Shown here: in pieces, positions 46,353 to 58,747 of the stretch
Position numbering within the stretch: the first letter of the stretch is position 1
Layout: every line of letters starts with the position of its first letter
NCBI GenBank assembly: GCA_033398695.1
Contig: CM065818.1
Coordinates: 81,030,092-81,094,091, forward strand
DNA: 64,000 nucleotides
Direction of reading: 5' to 3'
Origin: Orobanche coerulescens
Lineage: Eukaryota; Streptophyta; Magnoliopsida; Lamiales; Orobanchaceae
Translations under genes and position numbers: made by a program
Notes under the pieces: model-generated
The model's input: the letters and a program-made list of their open reading frames with translations, nothing else
Told to the model about the DNA's origin: nothing
The model's database searches: none

Positions 46353-47565
46353 CTTAGCGCACGTTAAATGCATAACGTAGCGTGCACTAAGTAGCTCCCG
46401 TTAGCGTGCGCTAGCCCGTAAGCTTAGCGTGCGCTAATGCTGTACAGATGTATGTTTTTCAGATTCCGATCAACATAGGGTGATTATCAAGAACACTAAG
46501 TGATATGAAACCATGTTCATAGCTATCAAAACAACGAAATCCGATATCCTTTAACATATAGGTAATCATCTAACTCTTAATCGAATTCATATATTCACAT
46601 ATCATCTTCTTCCTCAAATATCAACATCATGAACACCAAGAATCCTAACAACACTTCCCTAACCTTACATTACATAGATTAATCATCATCAATGACATCA
46701 ACATCCGCAAAGGAGAAGGAGGATTAACCAACTTATCTCAAGAAAACGAACTACACAATTCAAATCACCCAAATCATATTAATATCATCATACTCCGGTA
46801 ATCCATCTCATAATCATGCTTGTCAACTTGTTTATCTAATAATCATCAACTCAAGAATATCAACATTCAATCCAAAATGAAATCCAAAGATGAATAGTGA
46901 TTACCTTTTTGAAGGAATGGATTGAATCCCAAGTTTGAATCCATTTCCAATTGATTCTTAGCTTAATATTGTTATGGATGATTAACTCCACCATAATCCA
47001 GTGTTTGGAACTTAAAACATTTCTCTAAGAACCCTGTTTATTGTTTGCAAGTATAGAATGGACGAAATGAAGAATAATGGCCAACTGCACATATATATGC
47101 TGACTATTATTAGCGTGCGCTAACTGTCTTTGTTAGCACGCGTTATCGCAGTCCAGAGGCTACTGCCTTACTGCATACAATGAGTTACGTACGCAACGCC
47201 CATGTAATAGCGTACGTAATCTCCTATTTTTAGCGAACTCTAGTGTCTGATGAAAGCGTGCCCTACTCATAGTTGACTCGTTTTTCTGTATGCTCCGAAG
47301 ACGGGTCCACACGACGACAGCTTTAACAAGGATAAGATTCCCTTTGGACCGATCTGATGTTAGCGTGCGCTAACAATATGCATTAGCGTGCACTAACCCT
47401 TCACAACAAACATCCGTTGACCTCGTCGGCACTTGCGCCGAAAGTGATCGGGTCCACACGTAGATTCCCTATGATCTGGTCTGTACTAGCATACGTTATC
47501 CTTTACCATTAGCGTGCGCTAAACCTGCACGATGGCGTGCGCTAGGCATGTATATTAGCGTGCGC
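46353..47565. repeat. TAGCGTGCGCTA sites in LARD LTR 2
   Basis: Two groups as in LTR 1; several degenerate to forms such as TAGCGTGCACTA. Confidence 0.83.
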
Positions 47566-47803
47566 TAATAATGCTACATTTAGCCATTTTCAGCTATCCT
47601 TGTCCAACGTCTCGACATACTGGATACGTATACACGATGCACTGTATCCTCAAATGCAATTATCGACTAAGTACGACAATTATACCAATACAGATATCTC
47701 AATCCTTCATTTATTTTATCCATACTGTACAGATACCACGCTGTACAATATGACTCGGATAAAATATTATTAAACAATAGTAGTAGAAATTTCGGATATT
47801 ATA

Positions 47804-50262
47804 TTCTACACCACTTTAAATAAGTTTCGGCCTCGAAACTTGCAATCCGTCATAAAACAAACAAACTGTTAAACCAAAATATTCCGAAACCATCACGGCA
47901 GCGATCAATCATCTTCATTAATGAGTAACAAAAATAGTACATTTACAAATGCGCAATAGTTAACGATCTCCTGAGATACTAGTAAGTGACTCCACCGTAA
48001 AGCCTCAATACGCTTACAATCAAAATTCCATGAATCTCAACAAAATATATCATCTTCGGATGAAATGATCTATCCGTGCTAAATCTCGTCTGCCTGATTA
48101 TACAATCAAGTCCCTACCTGCTGAAAAACCAACAGTGTATGATACATATGTGAACCAACTGCCCAAATCAATGGCAACAAGTCCCGAAACATCGACACAA
48201 AAATCCGAATGCTCAGATGGTCACTAGCAATGATCAACTAATAAATTAACCTAGAATATCATCGACATGATAAACTCTAATACGAGCAATCCAAAGGTTA
48301 ACACGCAGCTGAGAATATCATCAACATGATAAACTCCAATATAACCAACGAACGATCAACGGTAATCATGAATACCTTCACACGGTAACCTCCAACACGA
48401 TGAACACAGAACCATAGAGACTGATATACCAAAGAGCAAGATTCTCAAAATGTTAAACAAATCTCATACAATGGATCTCAACGAAATACAATCAACTGAT
48501 GAACATACCCTTCAGCATACAAACAACTAATCGCAAATCGACGAACATACCAAATCATACATGGAGTGGGAATGACCAATCATTACCCAAAACAACCAGC
48601 ATGGGGTCACCATCCCCAAATCTACGCTCACAAAGAAATCATTCAAAAAATACTGTGGTAAAATCGCGCTACTACCATACCAATAGAATCACATAGCACA
48701 TATGTCCCGGTTTCCCAAAATCCAAAGTTCCAAAATTACATCCTGTGCATGAATCTACATCACGCAACATATTTCTCTTATTCGGTAATTCAACCAATCA
48801 TCCCTGGATAACCAAACTACCATAGTGAAGTTCGAATCTCTTTTCCTCGTACCATACTGATGTCTTATCCAATTCGTGAGTCACACTCATAACTTCACCA
48901 TGATATGCACTATGCACTGAATGCGTATATATATCAGTCACATTTTCAAAACCAGTTTGAAATCATATAGTCTCGTCAAGAAGACAAATTTTCGAAAGTT
49001 CTTTCAAAAATTTCAAAGCTCAAACCCAAATTTTGGTAAGACCACAAAATCAATTTTTGAAAAATTAAATTGGCTCGATGGTGCCAAGTATTCGATAACA
49101 GTTTCCTTCGAATCCACACGATTTCGAAGTTTTAAAATGAAAAGTATGCAAATGCTCGACTACATCCATACTCTTGTATATCAATTCGGTTCGTCACCAA
49201 TATCCACTGATATTCCATCGGAAAACCACACGATAGATTTCCAAAATCTCAGTATATAAACTCCGACCAAAAACTCCTTTTTCCACACATGACTCGCAAC
49301 GTCGACCATTATCCCATCCTGGATCACCTCAATTATACTATGCCAATGCATTAAAACAAATCAACACAGCGAAAGACTTCCTGAGAAGTTTCATTTGAAC
49401 AAATAAATCAAACCCCTAAAGGTAGTAATAAAATGCATAAACAACTGGTAAAATGTTTTACAAATTTCGGGAGTTTTAGAAAACATGAAAAAACTTTTTG
49501 AAATATTAGGGTCCCGGCCCATATCTCGTTCCATTTTACAAGAAGTTTAAAAAGTAGAAAACCCTTTTCGGACTCCAAGTCTAGAGTTATAAAACTATTT
49601 CAAAATCTATTGGGTCTCGGCCCAAAATTATTTTCTATAAAACATCCGTGAAACATATTTGAAAAGTATCATCTTCAAATGCTCAAAAACAGTTCATATA
49701 TCTCAAAATGTACTAACATGACTACATGTTCTTCTCCCGAATACACAACTCCGTTCCAAAATTTAACCGACATAATGATTTCCAAAAATCATAACTTCTC
49801 AAGATCATCAGTCCTATCTCAATTCTGTCACCTCATCCTGTAACGCATAATATCTGCTGAATCTCAAAGCATATCAATTTAGAACAGCAATAAATCTCAA
49901 TGCAATTCAAAAATCCAAACACTTACAGATCGTGAAGCCGATGATTACCCATGATACTGGCACATGTCTCAACTCTAGAAAATACTCGACACAGATATTC
50001 ACAAAACAAACATTTTGCAAACTCAGTTGAACTCGAGAACACAACCCATCTCTATCCGAAGAAACACGTTAATACCATTGGAAAAGTTTACATCAATCCC
50101 AGTACTACACCGGTAAATCACATAACACACAAGCCCAAGTGAACAACAAAAATCTAGGGCTCAAACACTTGTCAACCGACAACTCGAATGACACGACAAA
50201 AGCACGACCCAACTCGACCCGACTGCCTAGGTTTTCACAACCTAAGCTCCGATACCATATTC
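47804..50262 (-). other. LARD internal region 2 (2459 bp), non-coding
   Basis: Near copy of 41766-44255; it lacks about 30 bp found at 43797-43827 in internal 1. The plus-strand frame persists as 48921-49259. Primer-binding site at 50246-50257. Confidence 0.8.
50246..50257 (-). promoter_or_regulatory. Primer-binding site, LARD internal 2
   Basis: Minus strand TGGTATCGGAGC, five bases from the LTR at 50263. Confidence 0.87.
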
Positions 50263-51256
50263 TGTAACACCCCCAGAGCCATCCAGGAATATTACAGCAC
50301 CGTGGGCCCCGAGATGGAACCCACAAGGCTAAATAAAATTTTCTCAAACACTAACAAACGCCCAAGAGGCTAACAACGGTACTATCTCTTAAAAATATTC
50401 GAAAAGTTTACAAAACCCATTTAACAAAATCGTCGTACAAACTTGTTTGAATGGACAAGGCCTGAAATGCCAGAACTCAACAGTTTAAAAATATACGTTA
50501 AGCTATCGCTTGCACGTTCCGACAAAATAGTTTAGAAAATGATGGCCAAGGTAACCAAGTTACTAGATACCAAAAGGCCATTTAAAAATACTCGCAGAGC
50601 GGAAAATACAAATAATTAAAAATACTCAAGCAGCGGAATACAATAACTGATCAGGAAACTCAACACACAATCACATGCCCTAGCCAGTATCCTCCGGGAA
50701 GCTTATCTCTCCACGACCGCTAATGCTCGATATTCCAAGAACCTAAAAAGAAAGCCCACGACGGGGTCAGCCATAATGTCCAACAATGATATCAATCACA
50801 TCACATCAATGATTACATACCAATGAGAATACGAAATAAGAATATGACCAATGTAATCTTATCGTCATAACTTTACGAAAATCCATGATTCGTATCCTTA
50901 ACAACACAATAAGCTAATACCAAAATATCTGTACGGTATCTCAACAATACCGAAGGTTCTCAACCATCATCATAACTCACTGTTACGAATTTTGCTATCT
51001 CGGTCCAATCCCAATCCATCGGGTGACATCATCACATCTCAACACAATAATCGATTGTCCATCAAAAGACAACAACCAAGGGAAATACGGAACATACCTT
51101 GAGATGCACAATACCACGACAATCATGTCAGTCTAATCCGAGATCAGATCAATGCAATACGGACACGGTCCTAACACAAGACCTACAAATGCATACTAAT
51201 ATGACCACGTCAATATGCTCAAAACAATAACAACAGTGTATACTCAATGGAAATCC

Positions 51257-51595
51257 CGTGATCCAGCGCCCTCAGCATAGATCCCCTCATGATCCTACTA
51301 GATCAACATGAGGTGGATAACCAACAATATACATATGCACAAAAACACACATAAAACCAACAATGCGAATCCACATGATTCCATCAACACAATACTGGGT
51401 AATCCAACGATCCAGCGCCCTCAGCATAGATCCCCATGATGATCCCGTCGGACCAACGCATGGTGGAAAACCTATCCAGCGATCCAGCGCCCTCAGCATA
51501 GATCCCCATGATGATCCCGTCGAACCAACGCATGGTGGAAATACGATCCAGCACCCTCAGCATAGATCCTCATGATCCCATCGGATCATTTACAA
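51257..51595. repeat. Tandem repeats of about 66 bp in LARD LTR 3
   Basis: Same block as 39205-39540. Confidence 0.85.
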
Positions 51596-52370
51596 CATAA
51601 ACAATATAATTATGCATACACATATGCAACTCAATATGTTCATCAACATGAACAACATATGAATCAAAACATGAACGACACTATGATGAAACAACTAGGA
51701 CGACTTCATGTTCAGCAACATGAATGACAACCTGCATGATCAACATCATTAACACTAAACCGAATCAAACTAAGATACTTGTCCCGAGTCCTTCAGGAGC
51801 AATCTCGATGTCAAATCATCACCGACAATTATCCTCAATGCTCGGCGATCCAAACGTACAATGAACTATAGATACTCATATCTTCGTCTTTACCATAATG
51901 TAAGCTCGATACCCGAATATGCCAATAACCGAAATAAATCATATACAGTACGATTTAATTTCCAGAATCAGAAAGACAACATATAATCATTGCTATATGC
52001 ATTATAAACGAAATGAAACTGAAACCATTCATTAAACATTATAACTGAGCAAGTAATAACTTGCCTCGATACCGATGAAGTCGTTACCAAATCCATTGCC
52101 ATCATCTACAAGTCCCTCGGCCCTGATGAAGGCAATCTACGAACATTCTCGAATACGACCGCAAAGCATGGTTCTAATCACCGATCACTTACCACAACCT
52201 ATGGCAATAATCAATAAACAACAGTCTGATAACAATCAATAACTGACATAACCAATCCACAAACCAAACGGTTCTACGACATCTCGGTTAAACATAAGTC
52301 TGACCAATACAACTCAAACCAGTACAAATTCACAACCACAACACGCAAATATTGCACTGTTTGCCTACTT

Positions 52371-53535
52371 AGCGCACGTTAAACGCATAACGTAGCGTGC
52401 ACTAAGTAGCTCCCTTTAGCGTGCGCTAATGCTGTACAGATGCATGTTTTTAAGATTCCGATCAACATAGGGTGATTATCAAGAACACTAAGTGATTCGA
52501 AACCATGTTCATAGCTATAAAACAACGAAATCCGATATCCTTTAACATATAGGTAATCATCCAACTCTTAATCCAATTCATATATTCACATATCATCTTC
52601 TTCCTCAAATATCAACATCATAAACACCAAGAATACTAACAATACTTCCCTAACCTTACATTACAGAGATTAATCATCAACAATGACATCAATATCCGCA
52701 AAGGAGAAGGAGGATTAACCAACTTATCTCAAGAAAATGAACTACACAATTCAAATCACCTAAATCATATTAATATCATCATACTCCGGTAATCCATCTC
52801 ATAATCATGCTTGTCAACTTGTTTATATAATAGTCATCAACTCAAGAATATCAGCATTCAATCCAATACGAAATCCAAAGATAAAGAGTGATTACCTTTT
52901 TGAAGGAATGGATTGAATCCCAAGTTTGAATCCGTTTCCAATCGATTCCAAGCTTAATATTGTTATGGATGATTAACTCCACCATAATCCAGTGTTTGGA
53001 ACTTCAAACATCTCTCTAAGAACCCTCTCTATCATTTGCAAGGAGAGAATGGACGAAATGAAGAATAATGGCCAACTGCACATATATATACTGACTATTA
53101 TTAGCGTGCGCTAACTGTTTTTGTTAGCACGCGCTATCGCAGTCCAGAGACTACTGCCTTACTGCATACAATGAGTTACGTATGCATCGCCCATGCAATA
53201 GCGTACGTAATCTCCTATTTTTAGCGTGCGCTACTCATAGTTGACTCGTTTGTCTGTATGCTCCGAAGACGGGTCCAGATGCCGACAGCTTTAACAAGGA
53301 TAAGATTCCCTTTGGACCGATCTGATGTTAGCATGCGCTAACAATATGCATTAGCATGCGTTAACCCTTCACAACAAACATCCGTTGACCTCGTCGGCAT
53401 ATGCGCCGAAAGTGACCGGGTCCACACGTAGATTCCCTCTGATCTGGTCTGTACTAGCGTGCGCTATCCTTTACCATTAGCGTGCGCTATGCCTGCACGA
53501 TAGCGTGCGCTAGGCATGTATATTAGCATGCATTA
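52371..53535. repeat. TAGCGTGCGCTA sites in LARD LTR 3
   Basis: About 12 sites left; two losses relative to LTR 1 and several TAGCATGCGCTA-type transitions. Confidence 0.83.
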
Positions 53536-53769
53536 ATAATGCTACATTTAGACATTTTTAGCTATCCTTGTTCAACGTCTCGACATACTGGATACATATA
53601 CACGACGCACTGTATCCTCATGCAATTATCGACTAAGTACGACAATTATACCAATACAAATCACTCAATCCTTCATTTATTTTATCCATACTGTACAGAT
53701 TCCATGCTGTACAATATGACTCGGATAAAATAATATTAAACAATAGTAGTAGAAATTTCGGATATTACA

Positions 53770-53774
53770 CGTGG
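53770..53774. repeat. Right target-site duplication CGTGG of the LARD array
   Basis: Matches 38205-38209. Confidence 0.9.
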
Positions 53775-54469
53775 TGCTTGCAAAAACTGAGTAGTGTTGC
53801 CTTTTTTATTTTGTTGTGGTGCCTTCCTGTGGTAGCCTGATTCACTTCCGGAATCGGCTTCATACCAGCTGGGCGCGCATTGCTGTTGAGGATAATCTCG
53901 TGGTGCGTTTCTTTTTTCTCAAGGTGGGAGATGAGGTCACTAAAATTTTTAATTCTCCCTTCCTCATAGGCAATGCGCAACTGATGAGCAATCACACTTG
54001 CTCCCACGGGAAATGTGTTAAGAGTCTTCTCGATCAAGTCTTGATCAGACTTCTTGACACCACAAAAACAAAGATCAGCGCGAAGATCAAGGATGGCTTA
54101 GTTATAGGCCTCCACATTCGCATAATCCAAAAACAGAATTTTCTCCCACTGAAGTTGCAATTCGGGGAAGTGCTGACCATGCACATTATTAAAGCATTGT
54201 TCGAGTGTATCCCATAGTTCTTTGGGGGTTTGCAAATTCATGTAGCACTTTTTCAACAACGGATGCATATGTCTACGCAAGTACATCAGTGCATTAGCCT
54301 TGGTTTCCTCGCTCGGTTCTTGAGCGATAAGCTCGTTAGAGGGAAAGATGGTGGTGGTAAATATCTTACCGACGAACGCCAAGCGAACGTCTGAGACCCA
54401 CCTATGGTACTCCTTACCAGCATGGTCAAGGATGTCGAACTCCGAATGAACATTGGATCTTTGTGCCAT
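53775..54469 (-). pseudogene. Copia E gag, N-terminal part
   Basis: Start Met 54469. The first frame (54469-54098) has a copia gag pattern: HRWVSDVRLAFVGK, LRRHMHPLLKKCYMN and a LWDTLEQCF segment. It breaks near 54100; a second frame (54037-53775) continues with a helical part (IEKTLNTFPV, FSDLISHLEKKE) and a basic Asn/Gln-rich tail up to the LARD insertion. The frame is in register with 38209 across the target duplication. Confidence 0.83.
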
Positions 54470-54568
54470 CTACAAGATATAAACGGTCACAATCGATGCT
54501 TTTAAAAGCGTGTAACATAACCGTTACTCGATGTACTTCCCTTAATTGTTGTTAAGTAAAGTCGACAA
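54470..54568 (-). other. Copia E leader remnant
   Basis: 99 bp upstream of the copia E gag, ended by the Tat D LTR at 54569. GACAA at 54564-54568 is the presumed Tat D target duplication. Confidence 0.6.
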
Positions 54569-55454
54569 TGTTGTTACCCAAAATATTATCCGGAGATAAT
54601 ATTGCTGGAATGATCGAGTAACAAACAAATGCGAGAATACTTCCGTGGGAAAATAAATTACACAGGATTTACCGGGGTTGTTAATCCCGGGCTTGAATGC
54701 TCTTGCGAGATGTTATTAATATGTATACTGTGGAGTACAAATATTAATGTTAGAACACTATTACAATGAGTGTAATGATTCTAGTTATCTTAGCTATAGA
54801 GCGTAAAGATTGCCGGAAGAACCAGATATGAAGCTCTGTGAGTTCTTGCTTTTGATGTTCAGTGTATGAGAATGTATCTCTCTCTGTATGTTTTTCGCTA
54901 TATTCACGGTGATCCCAGGCCACTGTTGTAAGCCTCCTATTTATAGGAGACAAGGTTGCTGGGTCCTCTCCGGCGATCACGGGCGACAGCCGTATTCTAT
55001 AATAGAATAATGTGGGCGAATGTTCTATCACGTGGGGCTGTTTCCTTAAAGTCCGAGGCTGCTGCTGGCAGCCAGCTGTGCGAGCCAATGGGAAGCCTGC
55101 ACGCGTCCTGAGTCGCTGTCTGGGGAGGACCCACCTTGTACCTTTCGGCGGGCTTGTCGGTAGGTGAAAGGCTGGTGACAGGATGGGGTCAAAGGCCTTA
55201 TCTTGCGGTGCCTTTTGTGGATCTACACGTGGGTCCACGTCCGAGATTCAGTCTTCGAGGACTTTGACGGGTGTCGGGTTCACATGCAGTATGGGATGAC
55301 AGTCTACAGTCAGATATCATTGGCGATCGCCAGACGCCTACAGACGATCGCCTTAGACGCCGATCACTAGGTGCTTGCCTAGTGTCTGTCTTCTTTGACT
55401 GGTTCCTGACCATCATGCCGATCGCCATCGAGGCGTATAAATCGCCGCACAACA
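54569..55454 (-). repeat. Tat D 3' LTR (886 bp)
   Basis: Ends TGTTGTTACCC and CGCACAACA (inverted TGTTGT/ACAACA), with the polypurine tract next to it. Related to the Tat C LTR, especially over the first 200 bp. Confidence 0.85.
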
Positions 55455-55467
55455 ATTATCCCCCAGC
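55455..55467 (-). promoter_or_regulatory. Polypurine tract, Tat D
   Basis: Minus strand reads GCTGGGGGATAAT against the LTR end. Confidence 0.7.
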
Positions 55468-55835
55468 TCGCTCCGATGTTGAAAACATGGGGTGAGGTGG
55501 CACTGTTGGCGATCGTTTGTTTTAGACGGTTGGCTCGTCGGCTTATGATAACGACGATCGTCGCTTAGACGATTTGATTTCGAACCCGGACGATCTCCTT
55601 ATGCGCTGGAAATAGCGGGAAATGGAGGCGGGCTCTCGAAACGTTGCAAGGACACGCGTCGCGCTACCATTGGGGGAGTCCGACGGTTTTGTCAGACTTG
55701 TTGCCTGGCGTGCCCTCGAAAATACGCGTACGCGGGTTTCGAGGGCTGCATTTAATGTGTCCCCCCCCCCCCCCCGACGGTTGCACTCCAGCCCTCGGGA
55801 TTTCGCCTATTTGCACAGAGACCCCTGCTCCCGCC
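55468..55835 (+). promoter_or_regulatory. Upstream region of the antisense gene
   Basis: Sequence between the LTR and the TATA box, with no coding on the minus strand. It includes a C-run of 16 (about 55762-55777). It is the only place for promoter elements of the plus-strand gene other than the LTR itself. Confidence 0.45.
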
Positions 55836-55843
55836 TATAAAAG
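55836..55843 (+). promoter_or_regulatory. TATA box of the antisense gene
   Basis: TATAAAAG in a GC-rich setting (CCGCC before, GGGG after), close to the plant consensus. Transcription would begin near 55868, giving a leader of about 120 bases to the ATG at 55986. Confidence 0.75.
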
Positions 55844-55985
55844 GGGCTAGGGTTACTTCATTTCCACTCTTCACGCACCCTTGCTTTTTAGTCGAGACTC
55901 TGCAGAATTTTTTCGAAGATCCTTGTGCCGACCGTCCTTTTTAGGTAAGAACACAAACCTTCTCTCCCCCTTTACTTTTAAGAAC

Positions 55986-58582
55986 ATGTCTGGAGGATCT
56001 AAAACATTCGAGGCCGGTAGCTCCTCCGCCGCCGCGGCTTCGCCTGACTGGGAGGAAATTCCCGTGGGTCTCCATATGGAAACGGCCGTCGAGGCCATTC
56101 GTGCGGGGATTGGATCTGCGGAAATTGAGGAGCTTTACAATAAGGCCGAAGTGGCAAGATCAGCGGCGGCGGCGGAGCAGGGGGGCTCGCCGGTGGATGA
56201 AGATGAAATGGTACGGCTGTCTTGGGAAAAAAATAGCGTATTCGGCCCCGCCTATTTAGATTTCGCTAAGCTTATGGAGGGGATCGCCGGACCATGTCCT
56301 GAATTTGATTTCGAAGCGTATTCCGCCGCCCACCCCTATGAGCACGTGAAGCGGACATCATTCCAGGCCGCGGACCATTCCTTATGGACCCTTAGACAGA
56401 TCCGGAGTTCGGAGACTAGGAAAGATTTGCTTCGTTGGAGGGAGAAATTCCACATTCCTTCTGATGTTTCATTGCACGTGCCCTCGGAGAACGAACATGC
56501 CGACCAGCCTCCCGAGGGTATGGTCACTGTCAATGAAATGATCCTAGCGGACGGATTGCGGTTTCCCTTGCCGTTCGCCGTGTCGTATTTGCTGATCGCC
56601 TGGAATGTGGCACCGCTCCAGTTGACGTCGAACACCTGGCTGCAGATTATCAGCACCTTGACATTGTTCGGCGGTCATCGGCTGTTTCGTCTGCCTTCTG
56701 CGCTGGAAATGAACTATCTTTTCAAGCTGACCGCGCAGAAGGGATCGGTCGGAGGCTACCATATCTAGGGTCGCCTGGGTAGGGTGGTCCTTGGGGTGCC
56801 GAACAAGGTTCGGGGCGACCTAACAAAGTGGTGTTGGGTCGGCGGAGCATGGAGGTCGGCATCGAGTGAAAAACCGGAGGAAGAGTTGGATATCCCCACC
56901 AATTTTCGGGAGAGGAATCCAAGTAAGGGTTTCAACTCTCCCTTTATTTGGATACACCTTGAACTGATCTAATTTGGTTTTCTTTTGGCAGGATCCCTTG
57001 TTCCAGCGATCGGCGATCTCCCCTTTGATTTCTTGATCGTCTGGGAGCGAATTCGTGCCTTGCCGGACTCCTATATCGACGTTCGCTCAGTCGGCCACGA
57101 ACTTCATCGGTTGGGAGCTCGACTGCTTTGCTACCCTCGCCACTTGAAGGCCCCGGGTATGGATTTTTATTTCCTCTTTCCTGCATGACGATCGTCTGAT
57201 TGAAGTAGATGTCCAACTTGTCAGAATTTTTTCTTTGACAGAGATTCATTTTCCTCGCTACGTCGAGCCACCGCAAGAGATCGCAATGTCGAATCCCGAT
57301 CTGTTGGGTCGCCTTCACCAGGAAAAGAAGATAGGTCGTGCCCCTGCGACGATGACTCATCCCGTCCCTGCGGTGAGGCCTGCTACTGTGCCGGTCGTCG
57401 AGCCGGAAGTTCAGGAGGAAGAGCAACTCCAACGCAACCACAAGAGGCGGAGGCCGGAGGACTCCCTGCCGACTGCTGAGGCGGACGTATATATTTTGGA
57501 GCCGCCGGTTGTCGAGGCTCCTACCTCCGTTGTTCCGATGGTGGAGGGATCCTGCTCTAGGTCCTCGACCGGCTTTTTGAAAACCACGGCGATCGCCCAA
57601 GCTGAAACTCCTCGGGGCAAACCCTATTTTGGCTGCGACCCCGAGTTGGTCAACAGGTAAGACCGGTTTGGTCTTTCTGAGTTGGGCTTATTTGTGCAAG
57701 GCATATGCTGACTCCTTTGTCCCCATTTATTTGCGTTGCAGGATCCATCTTGCCGATCCAGACGTCTCGCCGATGGTGCTGGACTTCTTGGCGAGCAAGT
57801 CTCCTCGCCAATCCCTCGAAGTCCCTTCTTATGTCTCCCGGGCCATCACCTCTCTGCCTAAGGCTTGGATGACCGATCTCGATGCGATTGCTCATCGACG
57901 GTATGGAGATGCCATGCAGGCGACCCTCGCCCTGACTCTCCAGGCGGCGATGATGGCTGTCCAAGCCGCCAAGGATTATGAGGGGCGGCCCTCTAATGCT
58001 CGCCTCCATCAAGATCTTGAGGCCGCTCGGAGCCAGAACGCCGACTTCGCCAATCGGATAGCGGCCATGGAGAAGGAGCACTTAGAGGCGGCCAAACGAG
58101 CCAAGCAGGACCTTGATCGGATGAAGCAGGAGCTCTACCGGTCCAAGGAAACGGCCGATCAGTTCCGCGACCAGATGGCGGAAGCTCTCCGGATGCATGC
58201 GGCCTCACAGGAGGAGGCGACCGGGCTGAAGGCGACAGTGGATCATCTCAACGGCGAGCTGGAGAAGGCGAAGGAAGATCTGGCCGCCAAGGTGGTCGAG
58301 CTTGCGGATGCTGAGAAGATGACCGCGGATTTGAAGGGGCAGAAAAAGGCGATTGAGACCGATCCCTACCTTAACGTGGCATACGTCGGCGAGTTCGCCT
58401 ACTATATGGCCTATGTCGACGCTGTCCGAGCCGCTAAGAAGGTAGGGATCGAGGTCGGTCCTGTGATGGAGTCCTTAAAGGCCTACGCACTCGAGCATCC
58501 TTTGCATCCAGAATTTTCCCTGCCGATCCTCGACCTCACCGACTTGGGGATCGACTTGAGTTGGTATCCTTTTTCCGGATAA
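55986..58582 (+). CDS. Antisense gene of Tat D: four-exon protein, 785 codons, one premature stop
   Basis: Exons: 55986-56922, 56992-57156, 57242-57656, 57742-58582. All junctions are GT-AG, and codon phase is kept at every one (1, 1, 2). The N-terminal half (residues about 190-310: EMILADGLRFPLP, TSNTWLQIIS, GVPNKVRGDLTKWCW) resembles the Pfam family called 'putative gypsy type transposon' (Transposase_28), seen in plants. Exon 3 is Pro/Glu-rich with a basic HKRRRPED, a possible nuclear signal. Exon 4 has a long coiled coil (about residues 590-720) and a conserved-looking C terminus. A TAG at 56766-56768 stops this copy at codon 261. An upstream in-frame ATG (55881) is only 45 bp from the TATA box, so I prefer 55986. 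Antisense ORFs in this position are known from Grande and Retand; their function is unknown. Confidence 0.82.
56923..56991 (+). other. Intron 1 of the antisense gene (69 bp)
   Basis: Donor GTAAGG, acceptor TTTTGGCAG, with T-rich tract before the acceptor. In-frame stop codons lie inside; removal joins the frames in phase 1. Confidence 0.82.
57157..57241 (+). other. Intron 2 of the antisense gene (85 bp)
   Basis: Donor GTATGG, acceptor TTTCTTTGACAG. Contains stops in the exon 2 frame; T-rich. Confidence 0.82.
57657..57741 (+). other. Intron 3 of the antisense gene (85 bp)
   Basis: Donor CAG/GTAAGA is a perfect consensus; acceptor TTGCGTTGCAG. T-rich relative to the GC-rich exons. Confidence 0.87.
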
Positions 58583-58747
58583 GTTGATTTATCCTGAAGT
58601 CGATGAGGGAGCGTGCACCGATCCGCCCGTTGGGGGCGAAGGCCAGCCGGGGGGAGCCTGAGTGATTTTTATCTTCCTTCGCTTGTAATTTTCTGCTTTT
58701 TCTTCTACTGCCTTCGGGCTTGTATTTGTACGAATTTCTTCGGATGG

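Larger units (their letters stand above)
44256..47803 (-). repeat. LARD LTR 2 (3548 bp)
   Basis: Same structure as LTR 1; the terminal dinucleotide has decayed (TTATA instead of TTACA at 47799-47803). Holds TAGCG sites at 46353-46440 and 47110-47565. Confidence 0.92.
38210..53769 (-). mobile_element. LARD array: three LTRs and two non-coding internals, one target duplication
   Basis: LTRs at 38210-41765, 44256-47803 and 50263-53769 (about 3.5 kb each) alternate with internals 41766-44255 and 47804-50262 (about 2.5 kb). Each inner LTR start has a primer-binding site. No gag or pol is seen in either internal. The outer ends carry one CGTGG duplication. LTR ends (TGTAACACCCCC, GATATTACA), primer site and the TAGCGTGCGCTA repeats match the Tekay element, its probable source of enzymes. 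Orientation, from the primer-binding sites, is minus. Confidence 0.9.
50263..53769 (-). repeat. LARD LTR 3 (3507 bp)
   Basis: Shorter than the other two mainly from two deletions of about 30 bp, each between neighbouring TAGCG sites (near 52418 and 53222). Ends GGATATTACA followed by CGTGG. Confidence 0.92.
26001..54568 (-). mobile_element. Copia E: Ty1/copia element that hosts the other insertions
   Basis: Three pieces in one orientation and in the right order (54568-53775 leader and gag; 38209-36366 zinc knuckle, protease, pre-integrase; 27164-26001 integrase) belong to one element. Removing the LARD array with one CGTGG copy, and copia F with one CC[AG]TC copy, restores colinearity; the gag frame is in register across the LARD junction. 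Tat C cuts it at 26000 and Tat D at 54569, so its LTRs and RT lie outside the window. Confidence 0.82.

Noticed and set aside
55762..55777. Run of 16 C, and a similar run at about 13961-13977
   Set aside because: Simple sequence whose length is unreliable; no link to function beyond lying near the antisense promoter.
56784..56972. Separate small gene after the TAG at 56766
   Set aside because: It is the same frame as exon 1 of the antisense gene beyond its premature stop, with matching conserved sequence.
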